64,000 bases of DNA from Microbacterium sp. MYb45 (GCF_002979655.1 NZ_PCPG01000001.1:372001-436000); one strand, 5' to 3'. Positions 1 to 8,708 are shown, counted from the first letter of the stretch. Numbers and translations: made by a program. The notes: generated by a model not told the origin, from the letters alone.

Positions 1-130
1 GCACCAGCACCCGCGCCTGCGGAGGCAGGTGGGCGCGCATCGGCTCCCACATCCATCCGGCGACGCCCCCGCCGTGCAGGAGCAGCAGCGGTGGTTCGCC
101 CGCACGCCCGAAGGTCTCCAGGTGCATCAT
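1..130 (-). CDS. alpha/beta hydrolase, N-terminal part (cut by window edge)
   Basis: The first 43 codons of a minus-strand gene that runs off the left edge. The start ATG (130-128) overlaps the TGA of the upstream TetR gene as ATGA, so the two are probably translationally coupled. The visible residues contain LLLLHGGGVAGWMWEPM, the oxyanion-hole HGGG loop found near the N terminus of alpha/beta hydrolases. The nucleophile elbow and catalytic Asp/His lie outside the window. It is the third gene of an operon with another alpha/beta hydrolase and a TetR regulator, which suggests a regulated degradation or detoxification function. The substrate cannot be named. Confidence 0.75.
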   Translation of the reverse strand, partial: MMHLETFGRAGEPPLLLLHGGGVAGWMWEPMRAHLPPQARVLV

Positions 131-711
131 GTCTCCGTCTCGAAGGCCGCGGCCATCCGCCCGATGGTGTCGATCGTGCCCTCCAGCAGGGCGGGGCCGA
201 GCGGACCGAGCAGTCGTGCCGCCGACAGCAGTCCGATCGTCGTGCTCGACAGCGCCAGAGCAAGTGTGCGTGGATCGACATCCGTGACGATCAGCCCGCG
301 CTCCTGCAGCTCACGGAACCACTGCACGACCCGCTGATGACGCTCGCGGTAGCGACCATCGGTCTCCTCCATCACGTGGGAGCCGAGGATGCCCCGATCG
401 TCGAGGAACGCAGCGGTCATCAGCGGGTCGTCGAGCAGCGCCCGAGCCGTCGCCCGACAGGCGTCGCTGAGACGAGGATGGTCACCCAGCTCGCTTCGGA
501 CCCGGTCGGCCATGCGCACGTTGCCCTGCAGCAGCAGGGCGTCGAGGATTTCACGCTTGCCGGCGAACTCCAGATACACGGCACCCTTGGCGATGCCGGC
601 GCGCTCGGCGATGGCGGCGACGCTCATGGCATCGAAGCCGTGCGCGAGCACGAGTGTTCGGGCCGCATCGAGGATGCGCGCGCGTCGGTCAGGAACGCGT
701 GGTCGGGGCAT
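127..711 (-). CDS. TetR/AcrR family transcriptional regulator
   Basis: A 194-residue protein with the usual TetR layout. An N-terminal helix-turn-helix (about residues 25-50, with SVAAIAERAGIAKGAVYLEF) precedes a helical ligand-binding domain without recognisable sequence. The start is ATG 711, served by GAGGAG 5 nt upstream; an in-frame GTG at 717 would sit on top of that site. It overlaps the upstream hydrolase by 23 nt and the downstream hydrolase by 4 nt, giving a compact three-gene operon. A perfect palindrome at 1598-1633 in the operon promoter is the obvious candidate operator, so autoregulation is likely. The ligand is unknown. Confidence 0.9.
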   Translation of the reverse strand: MPRPRVPDRRARILDAARTLVLAHGFDAMSVAAIAERAGIAKGAVYLEFAGKREILDALLLQGNVRMADRVRSELGDHPRLSDACRATARALLDDPLMTAAFLDDRGILGSHVMEETDGRYRERHQRVVQWFRELQERGLIVTDVDPRTLALALSSTTIGLLSAARLLGPLGPALLEGTIDTIGRMAAAFETET

Positions 712-1588
712 CGGCACTCCTCAGCTGTTCGAGCATCGCCGGGATGACGCTGTCGGGGCGGTCGCGCTGCACCCAGTGGCCGGCGCCGTGCGCGACCTCC
801 AAGGTCGCCGATGGCAGCAGCGCGGCTGCCGTCTCGATGCGAGCGAGGGGGACTCCGGTGTCGCGATCGCCGTGCACCAGCAGCGTGGGCGTGCGGATGC
901 TCGCGAGCTGATCCGTGTAGACCGTTCGCAGTCGATTCCAGAGCACCTGATCGCGCTGCCACTGGCCGAACGTCTCCAGGCTCGAGCCGCCGGCGGCTTC
1001 GGCGAGGACCGCATCGACGAGCTCGGGACTGCGCGCCTGCGGGTTGCGCACGAGGTCGCGGAGTCCGCGCTCCATTGCGGGGCGGTTCCGTGCGTACGAA
1101 CGGGTCATCGCGCCCAGCAGCCCGGAGCGCAGTAGGAGGAAAGACATCAGATGGGTGATGCGACCGCGGAAACCGTCGGCGAGGCGGGGCATCAGACCGT
1201 AGCAGCCCAGGAGCACGGCGGTGCGAGCGCGGCCGGGCTGATCGAGCAGGTGCCCGACCGTCATCCCTCCGCCGAGGGAGAGCCCGGCGATCGCGTAGTC
1301 GCTGAGTGCGAGTGTGTCGACGAGCTCGCCGACGTGTCGGACGAGAAGCTCCTGCGTGAGCGGCCAGTCGGCCCGGGGGCTGTGTCCGAAGCCGGGATGG
1401 TCCGGCGCTATGACGCGGTGCCCCGCCTGCGTGAGGGCCGGTCCGACTTCGCCCCAGGAGAGCTCGGCGCTGTCGGCTCCGCCGCCGTGCAGGAGCAGCA
1501 CCGGGATGCCGGTCTCCGCGACCGGCCGCCACTCCAGCGCTGACACCGTGGCGTGGGGGAGTTCGATGACTGTGCGGTGGGCGTCCAT
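689..1588 (-). CDS. alpha/beta hydrolase
   Basis: A 299-residue alpha/beta hydrolase. The oxyanion loop VLLLHGGGADS is near residue 31, the nucleophile elbow GLSLGGG (Ser) near residue 104, and the C-terminal catalytic His in GAGHWVQ. It resembles esterases and C-C hydrolases, but no substrate can be assigned. The start ATG is preceded by GAGAGGA. It is the first gene of an operon with the overlapping TetR gene and a second hydrolase, and its promoter lies inside the palindrome at 1598-1633. Presence of a pathway-specific TetR regulator suggests induction by the substrate or a related compound. Confidence 0.88.
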   Translation of the reverse strand: MDAHRTVIELPHATVSALEWRPVAETGIPVLLLHGGGADSAELSWGEVGPALTQAGHRVIAPDHPGFGHSPRADWPLTQELLVRHVGELVDTLALSDYAIAGLSLGGGMTVGHLLDQPGRARTAVLLGCYGLMPRLADGFRGRITHLMSFLLLRSGLLGAMTRSYARNRPAMERGLRDLVRNPQARSPELVDAVLAEAAGGSSLETFGQWQRDQVLWNRLRTVYTDQLASIRTPTLLVHGDRDTGVPLARIETAAALLPSATLEVAHGAGHWVQRDRPDSVIPAMLEQLRSADAPTTRS

Positions 1589-1597
1589 GTCGTCCTC

Positions 1598-1633
1598 TCG
1601 TTGTGACCAGAATAGCTGATCTGGTCACAACGA
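1598..1633 (-). promoter_or_regulatory. promoter with 13-bp palindromic putative TetR operator
   Basis: Perfect inverted repeat of 13-bp arms (TCGTTGTGACCAG / CTGGTCACAACGA) around a 10-bp spacer. On the minus strand a TATTCT -10 box (1616-1611) spans the spacer and start of one arm, 22 nt ahead of the hydrolase ATG. A protein bound here would block the promoter, which fits repression by the TetR protein of the same operon. It also follows the stop of the upstream YihY-type gene, so a terminator role is possible, but there is no T-run. Confidence 0.7.
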
Positions 1634-1644
1634 AGACGCGCGGG

Positions 1645-2691
1645 CTAGGCCGACTTCTCGGCGGACGCGGCCTCCTGCGCGGCGCGCAGTTCCGCGGTGG
1701 CGACCTTGACGTCGACCTCGGCGCGCTGCAGGCGTCGTTGGACGAAGGTCGTCGCTGCGAAGCGGGCGTGCACGCGATCGGACTTCTCCTCTTCGGCCGT
1801 CACGATGTACGCGCACGCGAACAGCATCACCTGCGCCGAGAAGTTCAACCAGATCAGCAGCGCGAGCAGCGAGGCGAAGGAGGCGAGAAGCGGGTTGCTC
1901 GTCGCGCCTCCCACGAACAGTCCGGACAGCTCCTGCAGGACCAGCAGTCCCACGGCGCCGAGCAGCGCTCCCGACCAGAGAGACCGCTTCGACGGTCGCA
2001 CCCCGGAGAGGAGGAGGAACACGCCGATGATGATCGCCGTGTCGAGAGCGAACACGACGACGAGGGAGAGCAGGCGCACGGTCCAGGCCACGACCGGCGC
2101 ATCCGCGGGTAGCCCGAGGAAGTCAGCGATCCACGACACACCCAGCTGTCCGACGAAGGTGACGGCGGCCGAGAGGATGAACGCCAGGCCGATGCCGATG
2201 GCCAGTGCGAGGTTGCGGAGGATCACCCAGATCCAGAGGATGTCGTCCTGCAGCGTGCCCGCGAGAACCCGCACGGCCGTGCGGAGCGAGCCGATGGCAC
2301 CGAGTGCCGCGCCGACGAGAGCGATGAGCGAGATGATCCCGGCGAGCGACAGGGACGCGGGAGCCTGGAGGTCCTTCGTCTTGATCACACCGTCCTTGCC
2401 GATGAGCCCGGGCACGGCCGACTGCACGGCGTCGATGATCGCCTGCCATGCCACCGGGTTCCCGGCGAGCCACAGAGCCGCGATCGAGAAGCCCAGAAGC
2501 ACCCCCGCGAACACGCTGAACAGCGCGCGATAGGTGACGCTGTCGGCGAGCATCGGGCCCCGGCGCTCGGTGTACAACAGCGCCGCGCGTACCGGCCGGC
2601 GCGCGAGAGCCCACGCGATGACCGGTCCGGTGATGCGGGGGATCAGCCCCGGACGCGCGGAGGAGTCTTTCGTCGTTTCAGTGTTCGCCAC
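1645..2691 (-). CDS. YihY/BrkB-family integral membrane protein
   Basis: A 348-residue polytopic membrane protein of the YihY/virulence factor BrkB family, once mislabelled RNase BN. Typical family features are present: an N-terminal YTERRGPMLADSVTYRALFS region followed by about six hydrophobic segments, and a charged cytoplasmic C terminus rich in Ala and Glu. The function of the family is unresolved. The GTG start (2691) lies 6 nt behind TAGGGT (2703-2698), so the mRNA is probably leaderless. The gene is divergent from lysA. Confidence 0.85.
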   Translation of the reverse strand: MANTETTKDSSARPGLIPRITGPVIAWALARRPVRAALLYTERRGPMLADSVTYRALFSVFAGVLLGFSIAALWLAGNPVAWQAIIDAVQSAVPGLIGKDGVIKTKDLQAPASLSLAGIISLIALVGAALGAIGSLRTAVRVLAGTLQDDILWIWVILRNLALAIGIGLAFILSAAVTFVGQLGVSWIADFLGLPADAPVVAWTVRLLSLVVVFALDTAIIIGVFLLLSGVRPSKRSLWSGALLGAVGLLVLQELSGLFVGGATSNPLLASFASLLALLIWLNFSAQVMLFACAYIVTAEEEKSDRVHARFAATTFVQRRLQRAEVDVKVATAELRAAQEAASAEKSA

Positions 2692-2732
2692 GCCCCCACC
2701 CTAGGAGGCGGAGACGGGCTGTTGCAGGGGCT

Positions 2733-2747
2733 TGACGCGGCGCGTCA
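2733..2747. promoter_or_regulatory. palindrome between yihY-type gene and lysA
   Basis: TGACGCG-G-CGCGTCA, a perfect 7-bp inverted repeat around one base, in the 148-bp divergent intergenic region. It lies 30 bp ahead of a TAGAAT -10-like box (2777-2782) for lysA and about 30 bp upstream of the -10 of the divergent gene. The size and symmetry suit a dimeric transcription factor site. The regulator is unknown. Confidence 0.45.
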
Positions 2748-2839
2748 CCATGACCAGGGAGACGCGGCCGGTGCCCTAGAATCGGGTCAACCTCGATGTG
2801 TGCGACCCCGCCCGAGATCCTTCCCACGATTGGTGATCA

Positions 2840-4258
2840 GTGCTTCTCCCTGCCGATTCGCTCGCTCCGGAATGGCTCACCGTGCCCGATGACGCCAATG
2901 ACCTCGCCGACGGCGTCTGGCCGGCATCCGCAGTGCGCGATGCCGATGGGGTACTCGACATCGCCGGTGTCAGCGCCACCGCCCTCGCCCGCACCTATGG
3001 CACGCCGCTGCTCGTGCTCGACGAAGACGAGGTGCGCGGGCGCGCACGGCGGTTCCGACTCGCATTCGATCGCGCCGCCGCCGCCAACTCCACCACCGCG
3101 CAGGTGTACTACGCGGGCAAGGCGTTCCTGTGCACGACGATCGCACGCTGGATGGTCGACGAGGGGCTGCGCGTCGACGTCTGCACGGGGGGAGAGCTGG
3201 CAGTCGCCCTCGCCGCCGGCGTCGCGCCGGCTTCGCTCGGTTTCCACGGCAACAACAAGTCGGTCGCCGAGCTCGAGCGTGCCGTCGAGGTCGGCGTCGG
3301 GACGATCATCGTCGACAGCGCCATCGAGATCGAACGGCTCGCAGCGATCACGGCGCGCACCGGTGCGAGCCAGCGCGTGCTGGTCCGCGTGATCAGCGGC
3401 GTGCACGCCGAGACCCACGACTTCCTCGCCACGGCCCACGAGGACCAGAAGTTCGGTTTCCCGCTCCCGGAGGCAGAGAAGGCGGTCGCGCGCATCCGCG
3501 AGATCCCCGGTCTGGTGTTCGCCGGGCTGCACTGTCACATCGGTTCGCAGATCTTCGGCGTCGCCGGCTTCCGCGAGTCCGCGTCCCGCGTGCTCGACCT
3601 GCACGCCACTCTGCTCGAAGGCGGTCCGGTCCCGCAGCTCAACCTCGGCGGCGGCTTCGGCATCGCCTACACGCGCGTCGACGACCCGACCCCGATCGAG
3701 GAACTCGCCGATGCGATCGTCGCCTCGGTCGCGGAGGGGTGCGCCGCACGCGGCATCCCCGTTCCCGCCCTGTCGTTCGAGCCCGGCCGTGCCATCGTCG
3801 GCACCGCGGGCGTCACCCTCTACGAGGTCGGCACCACCAAGGACGTGACCGTGGCGACGGGTGCCGTGCGCCGGTACGTGAGCGTCGACGGCGGCATGAG
3901 CGACAACGCGCGTCCTGCGCTGTACGGCGCCCAGTACTCGGCGCGCCTCGCTTCGCGCGCGGGGTCCGGCGAGCCTCGCCTCAGTCGGGTCGTCGGCAAG
4001 CACTGCGAATCCGGCGACATCGTGGTCGACCACGAGTACCTGCCAGACGATCTGGTGCCGGGCGATCTGCTCGCCGTGCCGGCCACCGGCGCATACTGCG
4101 TCCCGTTGGCGAGCAACTACAACCACGTGCCGCGTCCGCCGGTGATCGCCGTGCGCGACGGACACTCGACGGTCATCGTTCGCGGCGAGACCGTCGACGA
4201 CGTGCTGGCCCGCGACGCGGGCATCGACGGGGCGAAAGCCCCCGAGGGAGACCAATGA
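2840..4258 (+). CDS. lysA: diaminopimelate decarboxylase
   Basis: Converts meso-diaminopimelate to L-lysine with PLP, the last step of lysine synthesis. The 472-residue protein has a fold-type III barrel: the PLP lysine in VYYAGKAFL (about residue 94), the conserved HCHIGSQIF segment (about 233), GGGFGIAYT (about 272) and the C-terminal ESGDI and GAYC active-site segments. The frame closes with TGA at 2834, so GTG 2840 is the earliest start; no Shine-Dalgarno is seen and a TAGAAT box lies about 57 nt upstream. hom follows after 21 nt. In many actinobacteria argS precedes lysA; here it does not. Confidence 0.96.
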   Translation: MLLPADSLAPEWLTVPDDANDLADGVWPASAVRDADGVLDIAGVSATALARTYGTPLLVLDEDEVRGRARRFRLAFDRAAAANSTTAQVYYAGKAFLCTTIARWMVDEGLRVDVCTGGELAVALAAGVAPASLGFHGNNKSVAELERAVEVGVGTIIVDSAIEIERLAAITARTGASQRVLVRVISGVHAETHDFLATAHEDQKFGFPLPEAEKAVARIREIPGLVFAGLHCHIGSQIFGVAGFRESASRVLDLHATLLEGGPVPQLNLGGGFGIAYTRVDDPTPIEELADAIVASVAEGCAARGIPVPALSFEPGRAIVGTAGVTLYEVGTTKDVTVATGAVRRYVSVDGGMSDNARPALYGAQYSARLASRAGSGEPRLSRVVGKHCESGDIVVDHEYLPDDLVPGDLLAVPATGAYCVPLASNYNHVPRPPVIAVRDGHSTVIVRGETVDDVLARDAGIDGAKAPEGDQ

Positions 4259-4279
4259 CCCACCTCCGAAGGAGCAACC

Positions 4280-5584
4280 ATGACTGAATACCGACGACTT
4301 CGTGTGGCACTGCTGGGTGCCGGAGCGGTCGGCTCGCAGGTCGCGGCGCTCCTGCTGCGCCACGGTGACGAGCTGGCCGACCGTGCCGGTGCGGAACTGG
4401 AGCTCGCCGGCATCGCCGTGCGCGACGTGGACGCTCCGCGTGACGTCGACCTGCCCAAGGAGCTCTTCACCACCGACGCCGAGTCGCTGATCCTGGGCGC
4501 CGACATCGTGATCGAGCTGATCGGCGGCATCGAGCCGGCGCGCACCAGCATCCTGCAGGCGATCGGCTCCGGCGCCGACGTCGTCACGGCCAACAAGGCC
4601 CTGCTCGCCACGCACGGCCCCGAGCTGTTCGAGGCCGCCGACCGTGTGGGCGCGTCCGTCTACTACGAGGCCGCAGCCGCCGGAGCGATCCCGATCATCC
4701 GCCCGCTGCGCGACTCGCTCGCCGGTGACCGGGTGGTGCGCATCATGGGCATCGTGAACGGCACCACGAACTACATCCTGGACCGGATGGACTCCGAGGG
4801 TGCCGACTTCGCCGACGTGCTCGCCGACGCCCAGCGCCTGGGCTACGCCGAGGCCGACCCGACCGCTGATGTCGAGGGCTACGACGCTGCGCAGAAGGCC
4901 GCCATCCTGGCGAGCCTCGCGTTCCACACCGCCGTGCCACTCGAGGCCGTCTACCGTGAGGGCATCACCTCGATCACGCCGTCCATGATCGAGGAGGCCC
5001 GCGCTGCGGGCTTCGTCATCAAGCTGCTCGCGGTGTGCGAGCGCATCGAGGCCAACGGCGCCGAGTCGATCTCGGTGCGCGTCTACCCGGCGCTCGTGCC
5101 GAACTCGCACCCCCTCGCATCCGTGCACGGCGCCAACAACGCCGTCTTCGTCGAGGCCGAGGCCGCCGGCTCACTGATGTTCTACGGCGCAGGAGCGGGT
5201 GGTGTCCAGACCGCCTCCGCCGTGCTGGGTGACGTCGTCTCCGCCGCCCGCCGTCACATCGCCGGGGGTGTCGGGGTCGGCGAGTCGACCAGGGCCAACC
5301 TTCCGGTCGTCCCGATCGGACACGTGACCACCCGGTACCAGATCACCCTCGAGGTCGCGGATGCGCCGGGTGTGCTCGCCACGGTCGCCGGAATCCTCAG
5401 CGACGGTGGAGTCTCGGTCGCGACGGTCGTGCAGACCGTCGAGGGAGAAGACGAGCCGACCGCCCGCCTGATCATCGGCACGCACCGCGCGACGGAGCAG
5501 GCTCTCAGCGCCACGGTCGACGCTCTCGCCGACAGCGCGGTCGTCGCCCGGGTCGTCTCGGTGCTCCGGGTGGAAGGCGAGTGA
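4280..5584 (+). CDS. hom: homoserine dehydrogenase
   Basis: Reduces aspartate semialdehyde to homoserine, the branch point towards threonine and methionine. The 434-residue protein has an N-terminal Rossmann fold (VALLGAGAVGSQV, residues 9-21), a central catalytic domain with ANKALLA and the AAGAIPIIRPLRDSL segment, and a C-terminal ACT domain (from about residue 350, EVADAPGVLATVAGIL), which in this family mediates threonine feedback inhibition. Start ATG is preceded by AAGGAG. It lies between lysA and thrB; the thrC gene often found here is missing. Confidence 0.97.
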   Translation: MTEYRRLRVALLGAGAVGSQVAALLLRHGDELADRAGAELELAGIAVRDVDAPRDVDLPKELFTTDAESLILGADIVIELIGGIEPARTSILQAIGSGADVVTANKALLATHGPELFEAADRVGASVYYEAAAAGAIPIIRPLRDSLAGDRVVRIMGIVNGTTNYILDRMDSEGADFADVLADAQRLGYAEADPTADVEGYDAAQKAAILASLAFHTAVPLEAVYREGITSITPSMIEEARAAGFVIKLLAVCERIEANGAESISVRVYPALVPNSHPLASVHGANNAVFVEAEAAGSLMFYGAGAGGVQTASAVLGDVVSAARRHIAGGVGVGESTRANLPVVPIGHVTTRYQITLEVADAPGVLATVAGILSDGGVSVATVVQTVEGEDEPTARLIIGTHRATEQALSATVDALADSAVVARVVSVLRVEGE

Positions 5585-5586
5585 CG

Positions 5587-6549
5587 ATGGCGTCAGCCCT
5601 CGCCCCCGCCGAGGGCAACCCCGTCGAAGGCCGCACCGTCGAGGTGCGGGTGCCTGCCACGAGCGCGAACCTCGGCCCCGGATTCGACACGCTCGGCCTG
5701 GCGCTCAGCATCTACGACACCCTGCAGGTCACGGCGCTGTCGGCCGGTGAACTCGAGATCGAGGTGACCGGTTCCGGTGCTGCCGAGATCCCGCGCGACG
5801 AGTCGAACCTCATCGTCCGCACGATCGCGTACGTGTTCGCCGACGCGGGCCGTCCGATGCCCGGCCTGCGCATCATCGCCGAGAACGGCGTGCCGCACGG
5901 TCGCGGACTCGGTTCTTCGGGTGCGGCCGTCGCTGCCGGCGTGCTCGCGGCGAAGGGACTGCTCCACGGCGACGTCGAGATCGACGATGCCGACCTCCTC
6001 CGTCTCGCCACCGAGCTCGAGGGGCATCCCGACAACGTCGCCCCGGCCCTGTTCGGCGGACTGACGATCGCGTGGATGGGGGAGCGCGGACCTCAGCACA
6101 AGAAGCTGCTCGTGCACCGCGGCGTCTCGCCCCTCGTGCTCGTCCCCGCCTACACGATGTCGACCTCGCAGGCGCGTTCGCTGCAGCCTCCGCACGTCTC
6201 CACGGCGGATGCGGTGTTCAATGTCTCGCGCTCTGCGCTGCTGATCGCGGCCCTGATGCAGAGTCCGGAGCTGTTGCTCGACGCGACGGCCGACCGACTC
6301 CACCAGGACTACCGCGCCGAGGCGATGCCCGAGACCCAGCGGCTCGTGCAGGCGCTGCGCAAGGCGGGCTTCGCGGCCGTCGTGTCCGGCGCCGGCCCCA
6401 GCGTGCTCGTGCTGGCCGACGGGCCGGGCAGCCGTCAAGACGCGGTGGAGTTGGCCGATCGAGTCACCGACACCCCGTGGGAGGCACTCCTGCTCGCCGT
6501 CGACGTGCGTGGTGGTACAGTGGGGACTCGAGCGGAGGGCTCCACGTAA
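5587..6549 (+). CDS. thrB: homoserine kinase
   Basis: GHMP-family kinase that phosphorylates homoserine for threonine synthesis. The 320-residue protein shows the N-terminal VPATSANLGPGFDTLGLAL motif, the ATP-binding PHGRGLGSSGAAV loop (about residue 99) and the C-terminal SGAGPSVL glycine motif. ATG 5587 is preferred because GGAAGG (5572-5577) lies 9 nt upstream; an alternative GTG at 5581 would overlap the hom stop as GTGA but is only 3 nt from that site. Translational coupling to hom is likely either way. Confidence 0.96.
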   Translation: MASALAPAEGNPVEGRTVEVRVPATSANLGPGFDTLGLALSIYDTLQVTALSAGELEIEVTGSGAAEIPRDESNLIVRTIAYVFADAGRPMPGLRIIAENGVPHGRGLGSSGAAVAAGVLAAKGLLHGDVEIDDADLLRLATELEGHPDNVAPALFGGLTIAWMGERGPQHKKLLVHRGVSPLVLVPAYTMSTSQARSLQPPHVSTADAVFNVSRSALLIAALMQSPELLLDATADRLHQDYRAEAMPETQRLVQALRKAGFAAVVSGAGPSVLVLADGPGSRQDAVELADRVTDTPWEALLLAVDVRGGTVGTRAEGST

Positions 6550-6713
6550 CTACGTGAATCTGGCCCCATTGCAACTCTTGCAAGACCCGCACGCAAATCC
6601 CTGTGGCACAAGTGCCGAGGCTGGCTGGCGCAGAGCGTCAGCCCGTGCGATCGCGCGCAGCACCCGTTGTGTGCGTTCAACGCTCATTCCCCATGACATA
6701 TAAGGGAGTACTC

Positions 6714-8708
6714 GTGGAGAACCTCTCCGAGACCCAGAACGACCAGTCCGCTTCGGTGTCCGAAGCACCCGCGACCGAGGCCGCACCGGCACGCAAGCGG
6801 GCGCCGCGCCGCGCCAGCACCGCCACGGCAGCAGCGAAGGCCGAGAAGGCCGAGGCGGCGAAGGCCGAGAAGCCCGCGTCGAAGACCGAGGCTGCGCCGA
6901 AGGCCGAAGCCGCGCCCGCCGAGGCGTCGGCCGAGACCACGGAGGCCGCGCCCAAGGCGAAGGCACCGCGTCGCAGCCGTGCCAAGAAGGCAGACGCCGA
7001 GGCCCCGGCAGCAGACGCCGCTCCGGCAGAGGCACCGGCCGCGGATGCCGCTCCGGCAGAAGCGCCGGCGGAGTCGGCGCCCAAGTCGACCGGCCGAGGG
7101 CGCCGTGGCGCTCAGAAGACCGCAGCCCCCGAGGCCGAAGCTGCGGATGCAGCGCCTGCTACGGATGCCTCGTCTGACGCCGCCGCCGCTGAGCCCGCAC
7201 AGAACGGCAACGCACGGGGCCGCAACGCGCAGAACAGCAACGCGCAGAAGAACAACGCGCAGAACAACGACGCGCAGAACAACGACGCGCAGAAGAACGA
7301 CGCGCAGAACAACAACAGCGACGACGACTCCGACGGAGGCGAGGAGCAGGGTGGCCGCGGTCGCAACCGCAGCCGCAGCCGCAACCGTGGGCGTGGTCAG
7401 AACGGCGCAGCGCAGGAGCAGCAGGCACAGCCCGCCGCCGATGACGACCAGTCCGGCGGCAACAACCGCAACCGTCAGCGCAACAAGCGCCGCAGCGGTG
7501 TCCCGACCGATGAGTTCGACACCGAGATCGGCGAGGACGACGTCCTGATCCCGATCGCCGGCATCCTCGACGTGCTCGACAACTACGCCTTCGTGCGCAC
7601 CACCGGCTACCTCGCCGGCCCCAGCGACGTGTACGTCTCGCTCGGCCAGGTGAAGAAGTACAACCTCCGCAAGGGCGACGCCGTCGTCGGCTCGATCAAG
7701 CAGCCCCGCGAGGGCGAGCAGCAGGGGCGCCAGAAGTACAACGCGCTGGTCAAGGTCGACTCGATCAACGGTCTGTCGGTCGACGACGCGGCCACGCGTG
7801 TGGAGTTCGGCAAGCTCACCCCGCTGTACCCGCAGGAGCGCCTCCGCATGGAGACGGCCCCCGAGAAGCTCACCCAGCGCATCATCGACCTGGTCGCCCC
7901 GGTCGGCAAGGGCCAGCGCGGTCTCATCGTCGCGCCGCCCAAGGCCGGCAAGACGATCGTCCTGCAGCAGATCGCGAACGCGATCGCGCAGAACAACCCC
8001 GAGGTCCACCTCATGGTCGTGCTCGTCGACGAGCGCCCCGAAGAGGTCACCGACATGGAGCGCTCGGTCAAGGGCGAGGTCATCGCCTCGACGTTCGATC
8101 GTCCGGCCGAAGACCACACCACGGTCGCCGAGCTCGCCATCGAGCGTGCGAAGCGCCTGGTCGAGCTCGGACGCGACGTCGTCGTGCTGCTCGACTCGAT
8201 CACCCGCCTCGGACGTGCGTACAACCTGGCTGCACCGGCATCGGGCCGCGTGCTCTCCGGTGGCGTCGACGCGTCGGCGCTGTACCCGCCCAAGCGGTTC
8301 TTCGGCGCGGCGCGCAACATCGAGAACGGCGGATCCCTCACGATCCTCGCCACGGCGCTGGTCGAGACCGGCTCCAAGATGGACGAGGTCATCTTCGAGG
8401 AGTTCAAGGGCACCGGCAACAGCGAGCTGCGTCTCTCCCGCGCCCTCGCCGACAAGCGCATCTTCCCTGCGGTCGACGTGAACGCGTCGAGCACCCGTCG
8501 CGAAGAGATGCTGCTCTCGGCCGACGAGGTCAAGATCACGTGGAAGCTGCGTCGTGCCCTCGCCGGCCTCGACCAGCAGCAGGCTCTCGAGGTGGTCCTC
8601 GGCAAGCTCAAGGAGACCAACTCGAACGTCGAGTTCCTCGTGCAGATGCAGAAGTCGATCCCGACGCTTCCCTCGGGCGCGCACGGGCACGACAACAACA
8701 TCCGCTGA
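6714..8708 (+). CDS. rho: transcription termination factor Rho
   Basis: Hexameric RNA-dependent ATPase that ends transcription. The GTG start at 6714 follows AAGGGAG; the frame is open further upstream but without a ribosome-binding site. The 664-residue protein has about 260 N-terminal residues of low complexity: Ala/Lys/Glu/Pro repeats, an Asn/Gln-rich stretch, then an Arg/Gly/Asn-rich stretch. The conserved core follows: an OB-type RNA-binding region (about 263-340), Walker A GLIVAPPKAGKT (403-414), Walker B VVVLLDSITRLGRAYN, and the GALTILATALVE-like R-loop region. The N-terminal helical Rho_N domain usual in Rho is not visible. It follows thrB after a 164-nt leader. Confidence 0.96.
   Translation: MENLSETQNDQSASVSEAPATEAAPARKRAPRRASTATAAAKAEKAEAAKAEKPASKTEAAPKAEAAPAEASAETTEAAPKAKAPRRSRAKKADAEAPAADAAPAEAPAADAAPAEAPAESAPKSTGRGRRGAQKTAAPEAEAADAAPATDASSDAAAAEPAQNGNARGRNAQNSNAQKNNAQNNDAQNNDAQKNDAQNNNSDDDSDGGEEQGGRGRNRSRSRNRGRGQNGAAQEQQAQPAADDDQSGGNNRNRQRNKRRSGVPTDEFDTEIGEDDVLIPIAGILDVLDNYAFVRTTGYLAGPSDVYVSLGQVKKYNLRKGDAVVGSIKQPREGEQQGRQKYNALVKVDSINGLSVDDAATRVEFGKLTPLYPQERLRMETAPEKLTQRIIDLVAPVGKGQRGLIVAPPKAGKTIVLQQIANAIAQNNPEVHLMVVLVDERPEEVTDMERSVKGEVIASTFDRPAEDHTTVAELAIERAKRLVELGRDVVVLLDSITRLGRAYNLAAPASGRVLSGGVDASALYPPKRFFGAARNIENGGSLTILATALVETGSKMDEVIFEEFKGTGNSELRLSRALADKRIFPAVDVNASSTRREEMLLSADEVKITWKLRRALAGLDQQQALEVVLGKLKETNSNVEFLVQMQKSIPTLPSGAHGHDNNIR
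7224..7317 (+). repeat. Asn/Gln-coding 15-nt repeat array inside rho
   Basis: Imperfect tandem units of five codons, approximately AAC-AAC-GAC-GCG-CAG, encode repeated NNDAQ and KNDAQ pentapeptides at about residues 171-201 of Rho. The near identity at the nucleotide level points to recent slippage-type expansion. The stretch is flanked by Ala/Pro/Glu repeats (ADAAPAEAP, twice) on one side and acidic then Arg-rich sequence on the other. Confidence 0.8.

Noticed and set aside
2837-5128. 763-codon minus-strand frame opposite lysA and hom
   Set aside because: Both sense genes are certain, and the translation has the composition of a complementary-frame artefact.
6543-6556. CACGTA-AC-TACGTG inverted repeat at the thrB stop as a terminator
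   Set aside because: Stem of 6 bp with a 2-nt loop cannot fold well as RNA and has no T-run; at best a small palindrome.
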